Origin: Terriglobia bacterium
Lineage (GTDB): Bacteria; Acidobacteriota; Terriglobia; Acidiferrales; UBA7541
Assembly: GCA_020073585.1 (NCBI GenBank)
Contig: JAIQEV010000007.1
Coordinates: 30,501 to 94,500, forward strand
DNA length: 64,000 nucleotides
Direction: 5' to 3'
The notes beneath the pieces are model-generated. The model saw only the letters and a list, made by a program, of their open reading frames with translations. It did no database searches and was not told the DNA's origin. The position numbers and the translations under genes are program-made. Shown here one piece after another: positions 43,540 to 52,115 of the stretch (positions are counted from its first letter, which is position 1; the number at the start of each line of letters is the position of its first letter).

Positions 43540-45467
43540 GGCCGAAGCACCAGCTCCTCAATGGATACCAGATCCGGATCGTGATCCACCACTTCGAACG
43601 CTTCCATCGTGATGGTGTGTACCGGGCAGCGCTCCGCGCACAGCCCGCAGCGGATGCACACCGATTCGTCCTTGACCATCACCGAACCTTCCGCCGCCGG
43701 CAGCTCCTGCGCCGCGACGTGCTGCAGATCGAAGCCCCGGGTGTCCGCTTCCGCCGCCAGCCGCGTCTTGGTCTCCTCCGTAAAGGCCAACTGGCTCAGC
43801 GGCACCAGCCGCAGGCAGTTCTCCGGGCACACGTCCACGCAGCCCCCGCACAGTATGCATTCGCTCCCGCTGGCTTCCGTGCCCTCGAAGATCGTGTTGA
43901 TCCAGCACTTCAGACAGCGCGTGGCTTCGGCGCGGGCCTGCGCTTCCGTGAATCCCACCTCGACTTCGGCCACCCCCGTGCGCCGTTCCAGGGGAATCAC
44001 CGGCACTGGCAGCCGCGAATATTCGTCGTAGTGCTCGGCCATCTGGTGGTGATCGAGCACCGTCACCCGCACGTATTTGGACTTCTCCTTCCATTCCGCC
44101 CCGCGCAGGTACTTGTCGATCTGCTCGGCCGCCTTCTTCCCGTCGGCCACCGCGTTGATGATCAGCCGCGGCCCGAAGGCGATGTCTCCCGCCGCGAAGA
44201 TTCCCGGCGCCGTGGTCATCAGCGTTTCCGGATTGATTTTCAGCGTTCCCTGGCGCGTCGCTTCGATCCCGTCCGCGGGCGTCAGGAACGAAAGGTCGGA
44301 AGCCTGCCCGATCGCCAGAATGACCGTGTCGCAGGGAATGATGTGCTCCGTGCCCTCCGCGAACTTCGGGCTGAACCGCCGCTGCTCGTCGAATACCGAA
44401 GTGCAGCGAATCACTTCCAGGCCCGTCAGCTTGCCCTTCTTTCCCACGAACTGCTTCGGGCCCAGCGACGGGTGCATGCGGATGCCTTCTTCCAGGCCCT
44501 CCGCGATCTCTTCTTCCGATGCGGGCATCTCCGCGCGTGATTCCAGGCACACCAGATGTACTTCGCGGGCCCCCATGCGCAGCGCGGCGCGCGAGACGTC
44601 CAGGAACTCCTTCATGGCCACGTCCTGCTCGCTGGACGTCAATTCGTCGGGCAGCACTACACCCGCTATGTCTGTCACCAGTTTCTGCTGCTGCTCACGC
44701 ATCGCCGAACGCGCCACGTCAATCGCCACGTTGCCGCCGCCGATTACCACCACCTGCTTGCCGATGGAAAAGCGGTAGCCGAGGTTCACGTTCAGCAGGA
44801 AATCGATCCCCTTGACTACCCCGTCGAGATCGTTGCCCGGCAGATTGAGGTCCCGGCTGCGGTGCAGCCCGAACGCCATGAGCACCGCTTTATAGCCCTG
44901 CTGCCGCAGGTCCGCGAGAGAAAAATCGCGCCCCAGGCGCATGTTCAATTTCAGTTCCGGGCCCAGCTCCAGAATCTCGCGGATCTGCGCCTGCAGAACG
45001 TCGCGCGGCAGCCGGTATTCCGGGATGCCCAGGTGCATCATGCCGCCGGGCACCGCCGCCGCATCAAAAACGGTCACCGCATAGCCCAGCAGCGCCAGAT
45101 CGTGCGCCGCCGAGAGGCCCGCCGGCCCGGAACCGATGATCGCCACTTTTTCCCGCTGCACCAGTTGCACTTTGTCGGATACCACGTCCACCGGATTGCG
45201 CGATTCCGGCCCGTGCCGTTCCGTCAGAAAGCGCTTCAGCGCCCGGATCGAGATGGGCGCGTCGAACTTCCCGCGCCGGCACGCCGGTTCGCAGGGGTGC
45301 CCGCAGACCCGGCCGCAAACCGACGCAAAGGGATTGGGAGTGCGGGCGTAGCGGTAGGCTTCCTCGTAGCGGCCTTCCGCGATCAAGGAAACATACCGCC
45401 CCGCCTGCGTGTGGACCGGACAGGCCTGCATGCACGGAAAATTTGATTCCAGCCAGTCCAGGTCCAC
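43536..45467 (-). CDS. GltD-like FAD/NAD(P) oxidoreductase with N-terminal Fe-S and C-terminal 2x[4Fe-4S] ferredoxin domain
   Basis: 643 residues. The N-terminal dihydroprymidine-dehydrogenase-like Fe-S domain carries CMQACPVHTQAG and the cysteines of SVCGRVCGHPCEPACRRG. FAD site: VAIIGSGPAGLSAAHDLALL. NAD(P) site: VVVIGGGNVAIDVARSAM. The C-terminus has two ferredoxin clusters, CILCGGCVDVCPENC and CIRCGLCAERCPVHT. It is soluble and cytoplasmic by appearance, yet is coupled by a 4-base overlap to the Rieske gene. A link between NAD(P)H or ferredoxin and the quinone-level complex is likely, in either direction. No glutamate synthase large subunit is nearby. Confidence 0.9.
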   Translation of the reverse strand: MDLDWLESNFPCMQACPVHTQAGRYVSLIAEGRYEEAYRYARTPNPFASVCGRVCGHPCEPACRRGKFDAPISIRALKRFLTERHGPESRNPVDVVSDKVQLVQREKVAIIGSGPAGLSAAHDLALLGYAVTVFDAAAVPGGMMHLGIPEYRLPRDVLQAQIREILELGPELKLNMRLGRDFSLADLRQQGYKAVLMAFGLHRSRDLNLPGNDLDGVVKGIDFLLNVNLGYRFSIGKQVVVIGGGNVAIDVARSAMREQQQKLVTDIAGVVLPDELTSSEQDVAMKEFLDVSRAALRMGAREVHLVCLESRAEMPASEEEIAEGLEEGIRMHPSLGPKQFVGKKGKLTGLEVIRCTSVFDEQRRFSPKFAEGTEHIIPCDTVILAIGQASDLSFLTPADGIEATRQGTLKINPETLMTTAPGIFAAGDIAFGPRLIINAVADGKKAAEQIDKYLRGAEWKEKSKYVRVTVLDHHQMAEHYDEYSRLPVPVIPLERRTGVAEVEVGFTEAQARAEATRCLKCWINTIFEGTEASGSECILCGGCVDVCPENCLRLVPLSQLAFTEETKTRLAAEADTRGFDLQHVAAQELPAAEGSVMVKDESVCIRCGLCAERCPVHTITMEAFEVVDHDPDLVSIEELVLRP

Positions 45468-45519
45468 GAGTTTGCTTCGCGTCGTAATGGCGTTCCTCCG
45501 GACTACGTCGGTAAGAAAC

Positions 45520-46131
45520 TTACTTCTTTACCGTCAGTGCCACTTCCGCTGCGCCGGCCCCCACCGTGATGCTCTGGCTCGTGGGCTTGCCGTCCTCGCT
45601 CCAGGTCTTCAGCGTGTAGGTTCCCGCCGGCACGTCCTTGATCGTGAACGAGCCGTCCTTCCCGGTCACCGCGAAATACGGCGTGCCTACCACCACCACG
45701 TAGCCGTTCATCTCCGGGTGCACGTTGCACAGCAGCGGCGCCACTCCCAGATCGTTGAACTGGTACGCCTTCTTCTCGCCCTTCGGCCAGGTCCCCAGGT
45801 TATGGGAGAGCTTCTTGTTTCCGCTCATCGACGGCCAATAGACGTTGTGTCCCACCGGGTCGCTGTTCAGGAAATCCACGGTCGTTCCCTTGAGCACCAC
45901 CGTCACCTTCGGGATGAACGCCATCTTGAGCTGATCGATCAGCACATGCTGCGCCGGTGCCGGGAACGCCTTGCCGGGAATCTCATCCACGTACACGGCG
46001 ATGTGCTCTGCGGATTTCAGACCCTGCACGCTCACCTTGCCCTTGATCTCTCCCGCCTGCGCCGCGCTCGCGGCCCCGAGCATGGCCAGAGATGTTGCCA
46101 CAAGAATCGCCAGAGTGTTCATCTTTTTCAT
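45520..46131 (-). CDS. Periplasmic cupredoxin with carboxypeptidase-regulatory-like tail
   Basis: 203 residues. Signal peptide (about 1-26, ending SAAQA). A type-1 copper site seems complete: His in PVGHNVYWPS and Cys, His and Met in LLCNVHPEMNGY. The last 60 residues (GKDGSFTIKDVPAGTYTLKTW) form a transthyretin/carboxypeptidase-regulatory-like domain, as in proteins labelled methylamine-utilisation-like. It probably shuttles electrons between the outer-membrane cytochrome encoded upstream and the Rieske/b complex encoded downstream. Confidence 0.82.
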   Translation of the reverse strand: MKKMNTLAILVATSLAMLGAASAAQAGEIKGKVSVQGLKSAEHIAVYVDEIPGKAFPAPAQHVLIDQLKMAFIPKVTVVLKGTTVDFLNSDPVGHNVYWPSMSGNKKLSHNLGTWPKGEKKAYQFNDLGVAPLLCNVHPEMNGYVVVVGTPYFAVTGKDGSFTIKDVPAGTYTLKTWSEDGKPTSQSITVGAGAAEVALTVKK

Positions 46132-46166
46132 CGTTTTTCTCCCTTTTGTCGTACGAAAATTTATTT

Positions 46167-46194
46167 CGGGCCGGGGCCCCGCGGCCCCGGCCCG
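46167..46194. terminator. Perfect 12-bp hairpin between the cytochrome/porin and cupredoxin genes
   Basis: CGGGCCGGGGCC and GGCCCCGGCCCG pair around a 4-base loop, 14 bases downstream of the cytochrome/porin stop. On the minus strand it is followed by AAATAAATTTT, a poor U-tract, so partial termination or 3'-end protection that would raise the outer-membrane protein over the downstream genes is more likely than full stop. Confidence 0.5.
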
Positions 46195-46208
46195 ATCCGA
46201 ACCGTTCC

Positions 46209-47672
46209 TTAGAAGGAATAGTCGATTCCGGACACGAACGTGTTTGGCCGGAAGAAGAGGTTGGAATTGGGTATGGGCTGCTCCCAGTGATGCTGGTATT
46301 CGAACACCAGCTTGATGTTGCTGCGCACTAGCATCTGCACTCCCGGGCTGACGCGGTTGCGGGTCCCATTCTTGGATACCCCGTTGAGAAAGTCCGCTGG
46401 AGAATTTACCGCATCATAGCGCAGGCTGGCAATCATCCACGGATAGATCCAGTAGTTCAATCCCGCGAACCCGCCGCTGTAGCTTACCGGCCGGCCCGTG
46501 CTGATCGTTCCGCCTTCCGTGTCCACCAGGTGGTTCCGGTCATGCGCGTACATCAGCAGGCCGAATAGCTCCGCGTGACGATACTTGAAACGCAGGTCGG
46601 CGCCTACCCGGTAGAACGGCTCGCGAATCGTGCCGAAGGTATTGCTCGGAAACATTGAGTTGCCGATGTTCTGCGCGTTGCGCCCGTAGTAGTAGAACCC
46701 GCCGACGCGAATCGACGAGTGGTCCCGTGGACCGGTGGGCCCGGCGGCCTGCACTTCCTTGCGCACCGCGGCATCGCGCTCCAGATTGAACTTCTGGGAT
46801 ACGCGCACGTATACGTCTTTGGAATTGCGCCCTGCGGGCCCGTCATTGCTGCCGTTGGTCACTGCGATCGACCACGCGAAATTCCCGTCGTTGGGATATC
46901 CGCCGATCTCGATGCCCCGCTGCGGAGCGCCCAGCGTAAACGGGTTATTCGTCGTCGGCACGCCAAACTGCTGGGTAGGGGTAAAGCCCCAGTTGCCCGC
47001 GACGCTCAGTTGATCATAGATGTCATAGTCCGAAGCATAGATGGTCCGCGCCTGCGTAAACGGCAGATCCAGCTCGAACTGCCCGAAGCGCACGTTCAGC
47101 GTATCCTTGGGCAGCTTGAGATAATGCCCCAGGTCGTTGAACTTCAGGTAGCCATCGCCCAGCCCGCCGTCCGCGCCCGACCCGCCGGTGGAAATGTCGT
47201 CGTCAATCCAGAACGCGATGTTCTGCCCAAAACTCCCCGCGCTGATGATCGTGAACGTATTGGGCGCGAACAGATCCGTCCGCGGCACGTAGCCCACCGC
47301 TTGCGGCTGCTTGCTGTTCAACGTGAAAAACCCCGAATAGCGGAAGCCGATTGGTATCGTTCCCGGTATCTCTCCCGGATACACCGCGCCCGGAAACGCT
47401 TCCTTCTGGGCCTTCGCTCCCAGCATCACCGGCGGCTCTTTCACGAAGACCTCGTCCTCCGTGGGAAATTTGAACCCGTTCTTCTTGAACGCCTCGCCGA
47501 AGTCGTTCAGCTCCGGGTAGTTGTTGTGGCACGTGGTGCACGACGTCTGGTACTTGCGCGCGAACGCCGGGATGGCCGAGACCCGCGTCGTTGACACAAA
47601 CAGCAGGTACACGAACATTCCCGCCAGCAGGCTTGCCGCCACGAGAATCGAATTGCCTCTTCGGTCAAACAT
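46209..47672 (-). CDS. Fused monohaem cytochrome c / outer-membrane beta-barrel (Cyc2-like architecture)
   Basis: 487 residues. After a signal sequence (about 1-33, ending RVSA) comes IPAFARKYQTSCTTCHNNYP with one haem site (residues 45-49) and then NDFGEAFKKNGF; this block closely resembles the N-terminus of Cyc2 iron oxidases. The remaining 420 residues alternate like beta-strands of a porin and end VSGIDYSF with a terminal Phe. Such fusions can carry electrons across the outer membrane. Start ATG 47672 has GAGGAGG upstream. It heads the electron-transfer operon after the Rrf2 gene. Related single-haem barrels of unknown role are common, so iron oxidation is only one possibility. Confidence 0.75.
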   Translation of the reverse strand: MFDRRGNSILVAASLLAGMFVYLLFVSTTRVSAIPAFARKYQTSCTTCHNNYPELNDFGEAFKKNGFKFPTEDEVFVKEPPVMLGAKAQKEAFPGAVYPGEIPGTIPIGFRYSGFFTLNSKQPQAVGYVPRTDLFAPNTFTIISAGSFGQNIAFWIDDDISTGGSGADGGLGDGYLKFNDLGHYLKLPKDTLNVRFGQFELDLPFTQARTIYASDYDIYDQLSVAGNWGFTPTQQFGVPTTNNPFTLGAPQRGIEIGGYPNDGNFAWSIAVTNGSNDGPAGRNSKDVYVRVSQKFNLERDAAVRKEVQAAGPTGPRDHSSIRVGGFYYYGRNAQNIGNSMFPSNTFGTIREPFYRVGADLRFKYRHAELFGLLMYAHDRNHLVDTEGGTISTGRPVSYSGGFAGLNYWIYPWMIASLRYDAVNSPADFLNGVSKNGTRNRVSPGVQMLVRSNIKLVFEYQHHWEQPIPNSNLFFRPNTFVSGIDYSF

Positions 47673-47737
47673 CGAACCTCCTCTTTTTACTGATTTGGGG
47701 TCTATAAAGCCTGCACCGCCCGCTGCTCCTGGGCCCT

Positions 47738-48166
47738 TCATGAGTGCTCGCTCGCCGGCAGCTTGTCCCAATCCGCCGCGTGCTCTGGCATCCGCCGGCT
47801 GAGCTCGGCGATCGTCAACTGCTTCCACTCCTGCTGCGAGCGGGCTTCGGTCTCCGTCCAGATCTGCAGGAACGGATCATCCGCCGCATTCGCTTGCTTC
47901 TCCTCCCCCACGGGGAGAAAGAGCTTCATGACCTGTTCGACGTGAATCTCTTCGGGGCTCATCCGCAGTTCGTAGCCCCCGTGCAAGCCGCGCCGCGAGC
48001 GGGTCAGCCCGCCCCAGCGCAGCACATGCAGCACCTTCGCCACCTGCGACGGGGGAATGCGGGTGAGCCGCGCCAATTCGCTCGCGGAAATCGAATGCCC
48101 GGCCGTGAGCGAAAGAAAGATTAGAATCTTGATGGCATAGCGAATCGTGATGGGCAACCCGTTCAA
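47738..48166 (-). CDS. Rrf2 family transcriptional regulator without cysteines
   Basis: 142 residues, Rrf2 winged helix (YAIKILIFLSLTAGHSISAS; RIPPSQVAKVLHVLRWGGL; RRGLHGGYELRMSPEEI). The region after the wing, where IscR and NsrR have three cluster-binding cysteines, has none; in fact the protein contains no Cys, so it does not use an Fe-S cluster with that ligand set. It starts at TTG 48166 (GAGG 7 bases upstream) or the nearby TTG 48157. It is followed after 65 bases by the cytochrome/porin gene on the same strand, and probably controls that operon. Confidence 0.87.
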   Translation of the reverse strand: MNGLPITIRYAIKILIFLSLTAGHSISASELARLTRIPPSQVAKVLHVLRWGGLTRSRRGLHGGYELRMSPEEIHVEQVMKLFLPVGEEKQANAADDPFLQIWTETEARSQQEWKQLTIAELSRRMPEHAADWDKLPASEHS

Positions 48167-48188
48167 TTAAATTCCTCACAATCAGGAG

Positions 48189-48228
48189 ATTCTACCCCGG
48201 AATGTGCAATTTCGTCGCCTTTCGTCGC
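48189..48228 (-). promoter_or_regulatory. Rrf2-gene promoter with direct repeats in the -35 region
   Basis: On the minus strand, GCGACGAAA occurs twice with a 10-base period (plus-strand TTTCGTCGC at 48210-48218 and 48220-48228), immediately upstream of a TAGAAT -10 hexamer (48194-48189). No good -35 hexamer exists, which is the usual layout of an activator-dependent promoter with sites one helical turn apart. Confidence 0.4.
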
Positions 48229-48659
48229 AAATCTCAACATATTCCCGCATATTGCTGATAACACAGTGCATAGCAAATGCAGCTCTGCCCAATGCGCATT
48301 TTTAACCATGCCCAAAGTGCGTGAAATAACCCTGTATGCGTTATTTCACCCACTGATTTGCCAATTCCCAGGCAAAATCCCACCCCAATTTTTAAGCTGG
48401 GATCAACGCCACAGGCCGGTATTCAGCGCCTCATTCGCCAGGGAAGGATCGCCGAGGCTCCTCCCGCCCATTAGAAACGCACCGGCTCCGTTCAGGCGGC
48501 AATCGAGGTACCCTGGGATTCTGCTAAAGCGGGCTGGGGGATATTCGCAAGGCGCTTCACGCCGGGGGGCCGTGCATGCCTTGGGCTGGTGCGCCACCTG
48601 AATCAGATCGTCATGCTCCCGGGGCAGGGAACGGCGAGCATTGCGCTGCAGGCCGCTAC
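48229..48659. other. Non-coding stretch with a perfect inverted repeat
   Basis: No credible gene in about 430 bases. It is AT-richer than its surroundings up to about 48410. The main feature is the inverted repeat GTGAAATAAC (48321-48330) and GTTATTTCAC (48340-48349) around a 9-base centre, a typical size for a regulator site. The rest, to the end of the convergent-side membrane TPR gene at 48660, shows nothing I can name. Confidence 0.5.
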
Positions 48660-50336
48660 TTACCGCGCAGGCGCAATTGGCGCTGCGGTGTCCAGCAACC
48701 GCATCAGGTTTTGCGCCTGTGTGTTCTCGGGCTCCAGACGCAGTGCCGCCTCCGCGTCGGCGCGGGCTGACGCCAGCTCCCCGCGCTTGTAGCGAATCAC
48801 GGCGCGGTTCGACCAGGCGCGCGCGTACCCGGGCGATTCCGCGATCTCGCGATTCAGAAGCTCCAGCGCGCCATCCATGTGGTCCGTCTGCATCAACAAC
48901 GCCGCCAGGTTCACGGCCATGAAATCGTAGTTAGGATTGTCCCTCCCGCTGGTGTACAGGGCCTTCTCCATCATCCAGCCGGCGACCTCATAATTGCCCT
49001 TCTTGGCCTCCAGGAGCCCATAAGCCTCCAGCGCGTCGGGATAGTCTGGATAGATCCGCAACGCGGCTTGCAGCTCGGTGTGCGCCAAGTCGAATTGCCT
49101 GTGGGCCATGTACGCGCTTCCGAGAGAGGCGTGCATCTTCGCGCTGCCTGGCACTGCCTGCACGGCGGCCGAATAAAGAGTCAGATTGTTTTCCCAGTCC
49201 CGGTTGCGCACCACGGTGCGCATGGCCAGCGCCACCACAAGAACGGCTAACATTCCCCACGCCAGGGTTCGGTGCCGGTCCTTTAGCCAGTTCCAGCCCA
49301 GCGCGACCAGCAGGCAATAGCCCGCTGACGGGAGATACGCCAGCCGCTCGCCCATGATCGTTCCCGTCGGCACCAAAATGTTCGCTGTAATCGCAAATCC
49401 GGCCAAATAGATGCCCCCGGCCAGGACTAATCCGCTTCGCCGCTTCCGGACCGCCCAGATCCAAGCGCCCACTGCCGCCACCGCCGCTACCGCCGCGGGC
49501 AATGTGTGGCCCCAGTCGCGATAGACCGGAATCTGATTGAAGGAATAGTCGCAGGAAAGTGTGGCCGGATAGACGTGCAGACCAACATACTTCCACGCCA
49601 CACGCAGCGCGTTGAGAATTCTCCATCCGGCGGGAACTTTGGCCAGCGGATTGTCCAGCATGGAGATGCCGGGAGGGCCGAAGCGGCCTCCCTGAACTCC
49701 CCAAAGCAGTCCGAGATACAGCAAGGTCACCCCGGCAATCCGCGCATAACGAAGATATGGCTTGCGCTCGCCGCGTGCGTAATCGCCCACCAGCACCAAT
49801 GGCAGGAAGACGACGCCTGATTCCTTCGACAACAATGCCAGCAGAAAGCAGAGCAGCGCCAAAATCTCCCGGTCGCGCAGATGCAGAATCCATGCCGCTA
49901 ACAGGAATCCTGCGGCTAGCAATTCGGAGCATCCCACGGCGGAGGTGATGGCTTCGGCATGGATGGGGTGCACGGCAAACAGCCAGGCGGCCGCAAGCGC
50001 CACGGTCCTCGCTTGCGCTGACGGCGCCAGGATCGCCTGCAACAGCAGATACAGCAGCCAGGTGACTGCGCCATGCAGCAGAAGATTGATCAGGTGATAC
50101 CCGAACGGATGCGCTCCGTGCGCCGCCCAGTTCAACTGAAACGTTGCGAGGGTTAATGGTCGAAACACGTTGGTGAATTTGTTGGGCGCGAATAGCTTTC
50201 GTGCGGATAGTTCGGTCACCTGGGGATTGAGGACGATGTAGAGGTCATCGTCCATGGTGAATGCGTTCCACAGCGTATTCGCGTTGACCAGCACCACCGC
50301 CGCTAACAGCAATCCAATTCGGAGACGCTCCTTCAT
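48660..50336 (-). CDS. TMTC-like integral membrane protein with C-terminal TPR repeats (GT-C glycosyltransferase fold)
   Basis: 558 residues. About ten membrane helices in the first 370 residues, with the acidic motif FTMDDDLYIVLNPQV in the first periplasmic loop and conserved HPFGYHLINLLLH and VHPIHAEAITSAV, as in TMTC/PMT-like (DUF1736) proteins. From about residue 390 at least four TPR units follow (for example YSAAVQAVPGSAKMHASLGS; NRAVIRYKRGELASARADAE). Likely a lipid-linked-sugar dependent glycosyltransferase acting on exported proteins; donor and target unknown. It stands alone. Confidence 0.82.
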   Translation of the reverse strand: MKERLRIGLLLAAVVLVNANTLWNAFTMDDDLYIVLNPQVTELSARKLFAPNKFTNVFRPLTLATFQLNWAAHGAHPFGYHLINLLLHGAVTWLLYLLLQAILAPSAQARTVALAAAWLFAVHPIHAEAITSAVGCSELLAAGFLLAAWILHLRDREILALLCFLLALLSKESGVVFLPLVLVGDYARGERKPYLRYARIAGVTLLYLGLLWGVQGGRFGPPGISMLDNPLAKVPAGWRILNALRVAWKYVGLHVYPATLSCDYSFNQIPVYRDWGHTLPAAVAAVAAVGAWIWAVRKRRSGLVLAGGIYLAGFAITANILVPTGTIMGERLAYLPSAGYCLLVALGWNWLKDRHRTLAWGMLAVLVVALAMRTVVRNRDWENNLTLYSAAVQAVPGSAKMHASLGSAYMAHRQFDLAHTELQAALRIYPDYPDALEAYGLLEAKKGNYEVAGWMMEKALYTSGRDNPNYDFMAVNLAALLMQTDHMDGALELLNREIAESPGYARAWSNRAVIRYKRGELASARADAEAALRLEPENTQAQNLMRLLDTAAPIAPAR

Positions 50337-50787
50337 TCAGCGCCAGCCCTTCGGGACGGTTTGCCATGCTTCGAAAGCCGGGTTCCAAACATCTGCGCAA
50401 ACTCCGTATCCCGGTGTCGTGAATGCACCTGGTTTCTCGAGGACCGGTCATACTCAAAATCAAAGCCGATGAAGGCTCTTACCTTGCTGAGCATGAAGCA
50501 ATTATGTATCGGCTTTTTGCCGGACAAAATATCTGTTTTTTCGGTAAGCGCCATGCGAATAACACCTCCGTTGGCAGAAATTCGGGACTCTCTGCACTTT
50601 CTCGGAAACGAATAAGGGCTGTTGCCTGGGCGCCCGGGCTTTTCGGAGCATACCAACGCTTGGGTGCACACGTGGATGGATTCGGAGACGTCGGGGAGAA
50701 GTGTAGAGTAAATGGACATCCGGCGCGGCAAATTCCATCGCCCCGCAAAACCATGCAGCAACAGCTCTTTCGGGAGATTGTGAGCGC
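50337..50787. other. Non-coding stretch upstream of the GcvH-like fragment
   Basis: No frame here has the look of a gene; the open frames on both strands have random-looking composition and no family similarity. The frame of the following GcvH-like fragment stays open back to a TAG at 50704-50706, but the sequence before about 50785 is not related to that family. Confidence 0.5.
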
Positions 50788-51132
50788 CACAATCTCGCAC
50801 GCGTCGGCGTGGACGGAGTTGCCGCCAGCGTGCTGGGTCCCGTCGAACGCATCGAGCTGCCGCTGCCCGGACATTGGGTCCGCCAGGGCCAGCGCGTCTT
50901 GTCCTTCTTCCGTAACGGACAGAAGGTCGAGATGAGTTCGCCGGTCGAAGGCGAGGTCGTCGAACTCAACGAGGCGGTATTGAAGAATCCGAGCCAGATG
51001 CATAACGATCCTTACGGAGAAGGCTGGCTGATGACGGTGCACGTGCCCGATGAAGACAGGGTCCAGCGGAATCTGATGCCCAAGAACGTGGTGGCGGCGT
51101 GGATTCAGGAGGCAATCGAGCGGCTGTATTGA
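50788..51132 (+). pseudogene. 5'-truncated GcvH-like (lipoyl-fold) gene
   Basis: The reading frame gives HNLARVGVDGVAASVLG, then VERIELPLPGHWVRQGQ, SSPVEGEVVELNEAVL, NDPYGEGWLMTV and finally NLMPKNVVAAWIQEAIERLY. This is the C-terminal two thirds of the GcvH-like proteins common in Acidobacteriota and some Deltaproteobacteria, entered in the middle of the family. The N-terminal third (His-rich GHxW region) is missing and was not found in the other frames upstream. The residue at the lipoyl-lysine position is Gly, so no lipoylation site is evident. GTG 50809 could start a 107-residue product, but no ribosome site precedes it; a decayed gene is the simpler reading. Confidence 0.65.
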
Positions 51133-51229
51133 GCCGCTCCGGACTCGCCCCTGCGCTCCGCCGATAAGCTTGACGCTGTGCTCTCGCCAGAACGAACCAT
51201 CGGCCGAGCCTCGTTCCCGCTGTTGTCTG

Positions 51230-51260
51230 AAAAAAAAAGACCGGATGGAGCATCCGGTCT
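51230..51260 (-). terminator. Rho-independent terminator (outer copy) downstream of tRNA-fMet
   Basis: On the minus strand a perfect stem AGACCGGATG/CATCCGGTCT with loop CTC is followed by a run of at least eight T. It is a near copy of the terminator at 51392-51420 and lies behind the decayed tRNA fragment. Confidence 0.85.
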
Positions 51261-51275
51261 TTCACAAGTCCAAAA

Positions 51276-51316
51276 TGGTTGCGGGGGTTGGATTTGAACC
51301 GGGAACGACCTTCGGC
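51276..51316 (-). pseudogene. Decayed 3'-end copy of initiator tRNA-fMet
   Basis: About 40 bases repeat the CCA end, acceptor strand, T-arm and variable loop of the intact tRNA at 51436-51512, with a 3-base GGG insertion that breaks the T stem. Past the variable loop the similarity stops; no anticodon or 5' half can be folded. Confidence 0.75.
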
Positions 51317-51391
51317 CCCGCCGACGAAAGTCGGCGCAAGAAAGACGACAGCCCGACGGGGTTGCAGTGTGCGGAAGCAGGAAGCAAAGAG

Positions 51392-51420
51392 AAAAGGGCC
51401 GGATGGAGCATCCGGCCCTT
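51392..51420 (-). terminator. Rho-independent terminator of tRNA-fMet
   Basis: On the minus strand, stem GGGCCGGATG/CATCCGGCCC with loop CTC, then TTTTC, 15 bases after the CCA end of the tRNA. Confidence 0.85.
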
Positions 51421-51435
51421 CACAAGTCTAAAATT

Positions 51436-51512
<77 letters not shown>

Positions 51513-51632
51513 TTTCGACTATAGCGGAGTGTGGGCCTGCCGTCAAATTTCTGCCCCGCGGAGCCTCGCCCGCGGCTAACAATATTGCGAAAATAGCGCT
51601 GGCGCGCCCGGCCGCCTAACACTCCCCCGGCA

Positions 51633-52115
51633 TTACCACGTGCTGTACGGCGTGCCGTCCGAGGCGACTTGGTCGGAGCTGGAAAACACATCGGTCAGCC
51701 CGGTAGTGGCCTGGTCGGGACTAAGAACCACATCCTCGAACACCAGCCGCCAGTTTTTCTGCCGCGTGATCGGATCCGTGGGAATCTCCCGCAGGTATTT
51801 CGCCGCCACCATATCTTCCAGCGATTGCGGCGCGGCTTGCTTATCTATCGTGTATTGTTCGATCGCTTGCCGCAAGGTCTGCAGATCGGACTTCAAGGCC
51901 GCTTCCCGCGCGTGCTGCACGCTGCGCCGGTAGCTTCCGACGGCGATCCCCGCCAGGATGGCGATGATCCCGATCACGATCATCAATTCCAGCAGCGTGA
52001 AGCCGGCCTTGCGCGGGGCCCCGGCGGCTCCCGCCGTGCGCCGGTTTCTGGCCGCTGCGGGCCGGCAGCGCGCGACTTTCACTGCCGTTTTACCATTCCG
52101 CATAGCGTGTCCCAT
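51633..52115 (-). CDS. Type II secretion/type IV pilus-like pseudopilin (GspG-like)
   Basis: 160 residues with a basic leader and the prepilin cleavage/helix motif AGFTLLELMIVIGIIAILAG at about residues 36-55, followed by a short GspG-like domain (LKSDLQTLRQAIEQYTIDKQ; LREIPTDPITRQKNWRLVFE). ATG 52115 overlaps the upstream pseudopilin gene by 26 bases; ATG 52103 is an alternative. Would be processed by a prepilin peptidase not present here. Third gene of the secretin-pseudopilin-pseudopilin operon. Confidence 0.9.
   Translation of the reverse strand: MGHAMRNGKTAVKVARCRPAAARNRRTAGAAGAPRKAGFTLLELMIVIGIIAILAGIAVGSYRRSVQHAREAALKSDLQTLRQAIEQYTIDKQAAPQSLEDMVAAKYLREIPTDPITRQKNWRLVFEDVVLSPDQATTGLTDVFSSSDQVASDGTPYSTW

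Noticed and set aside
51276..51360. A second functional tRNA gene
   Set aside because: Only the 3' part matches tRNA-fMet; the T stem is broken by GGG and no anticodon arm or acceptor 5' strand can be found.
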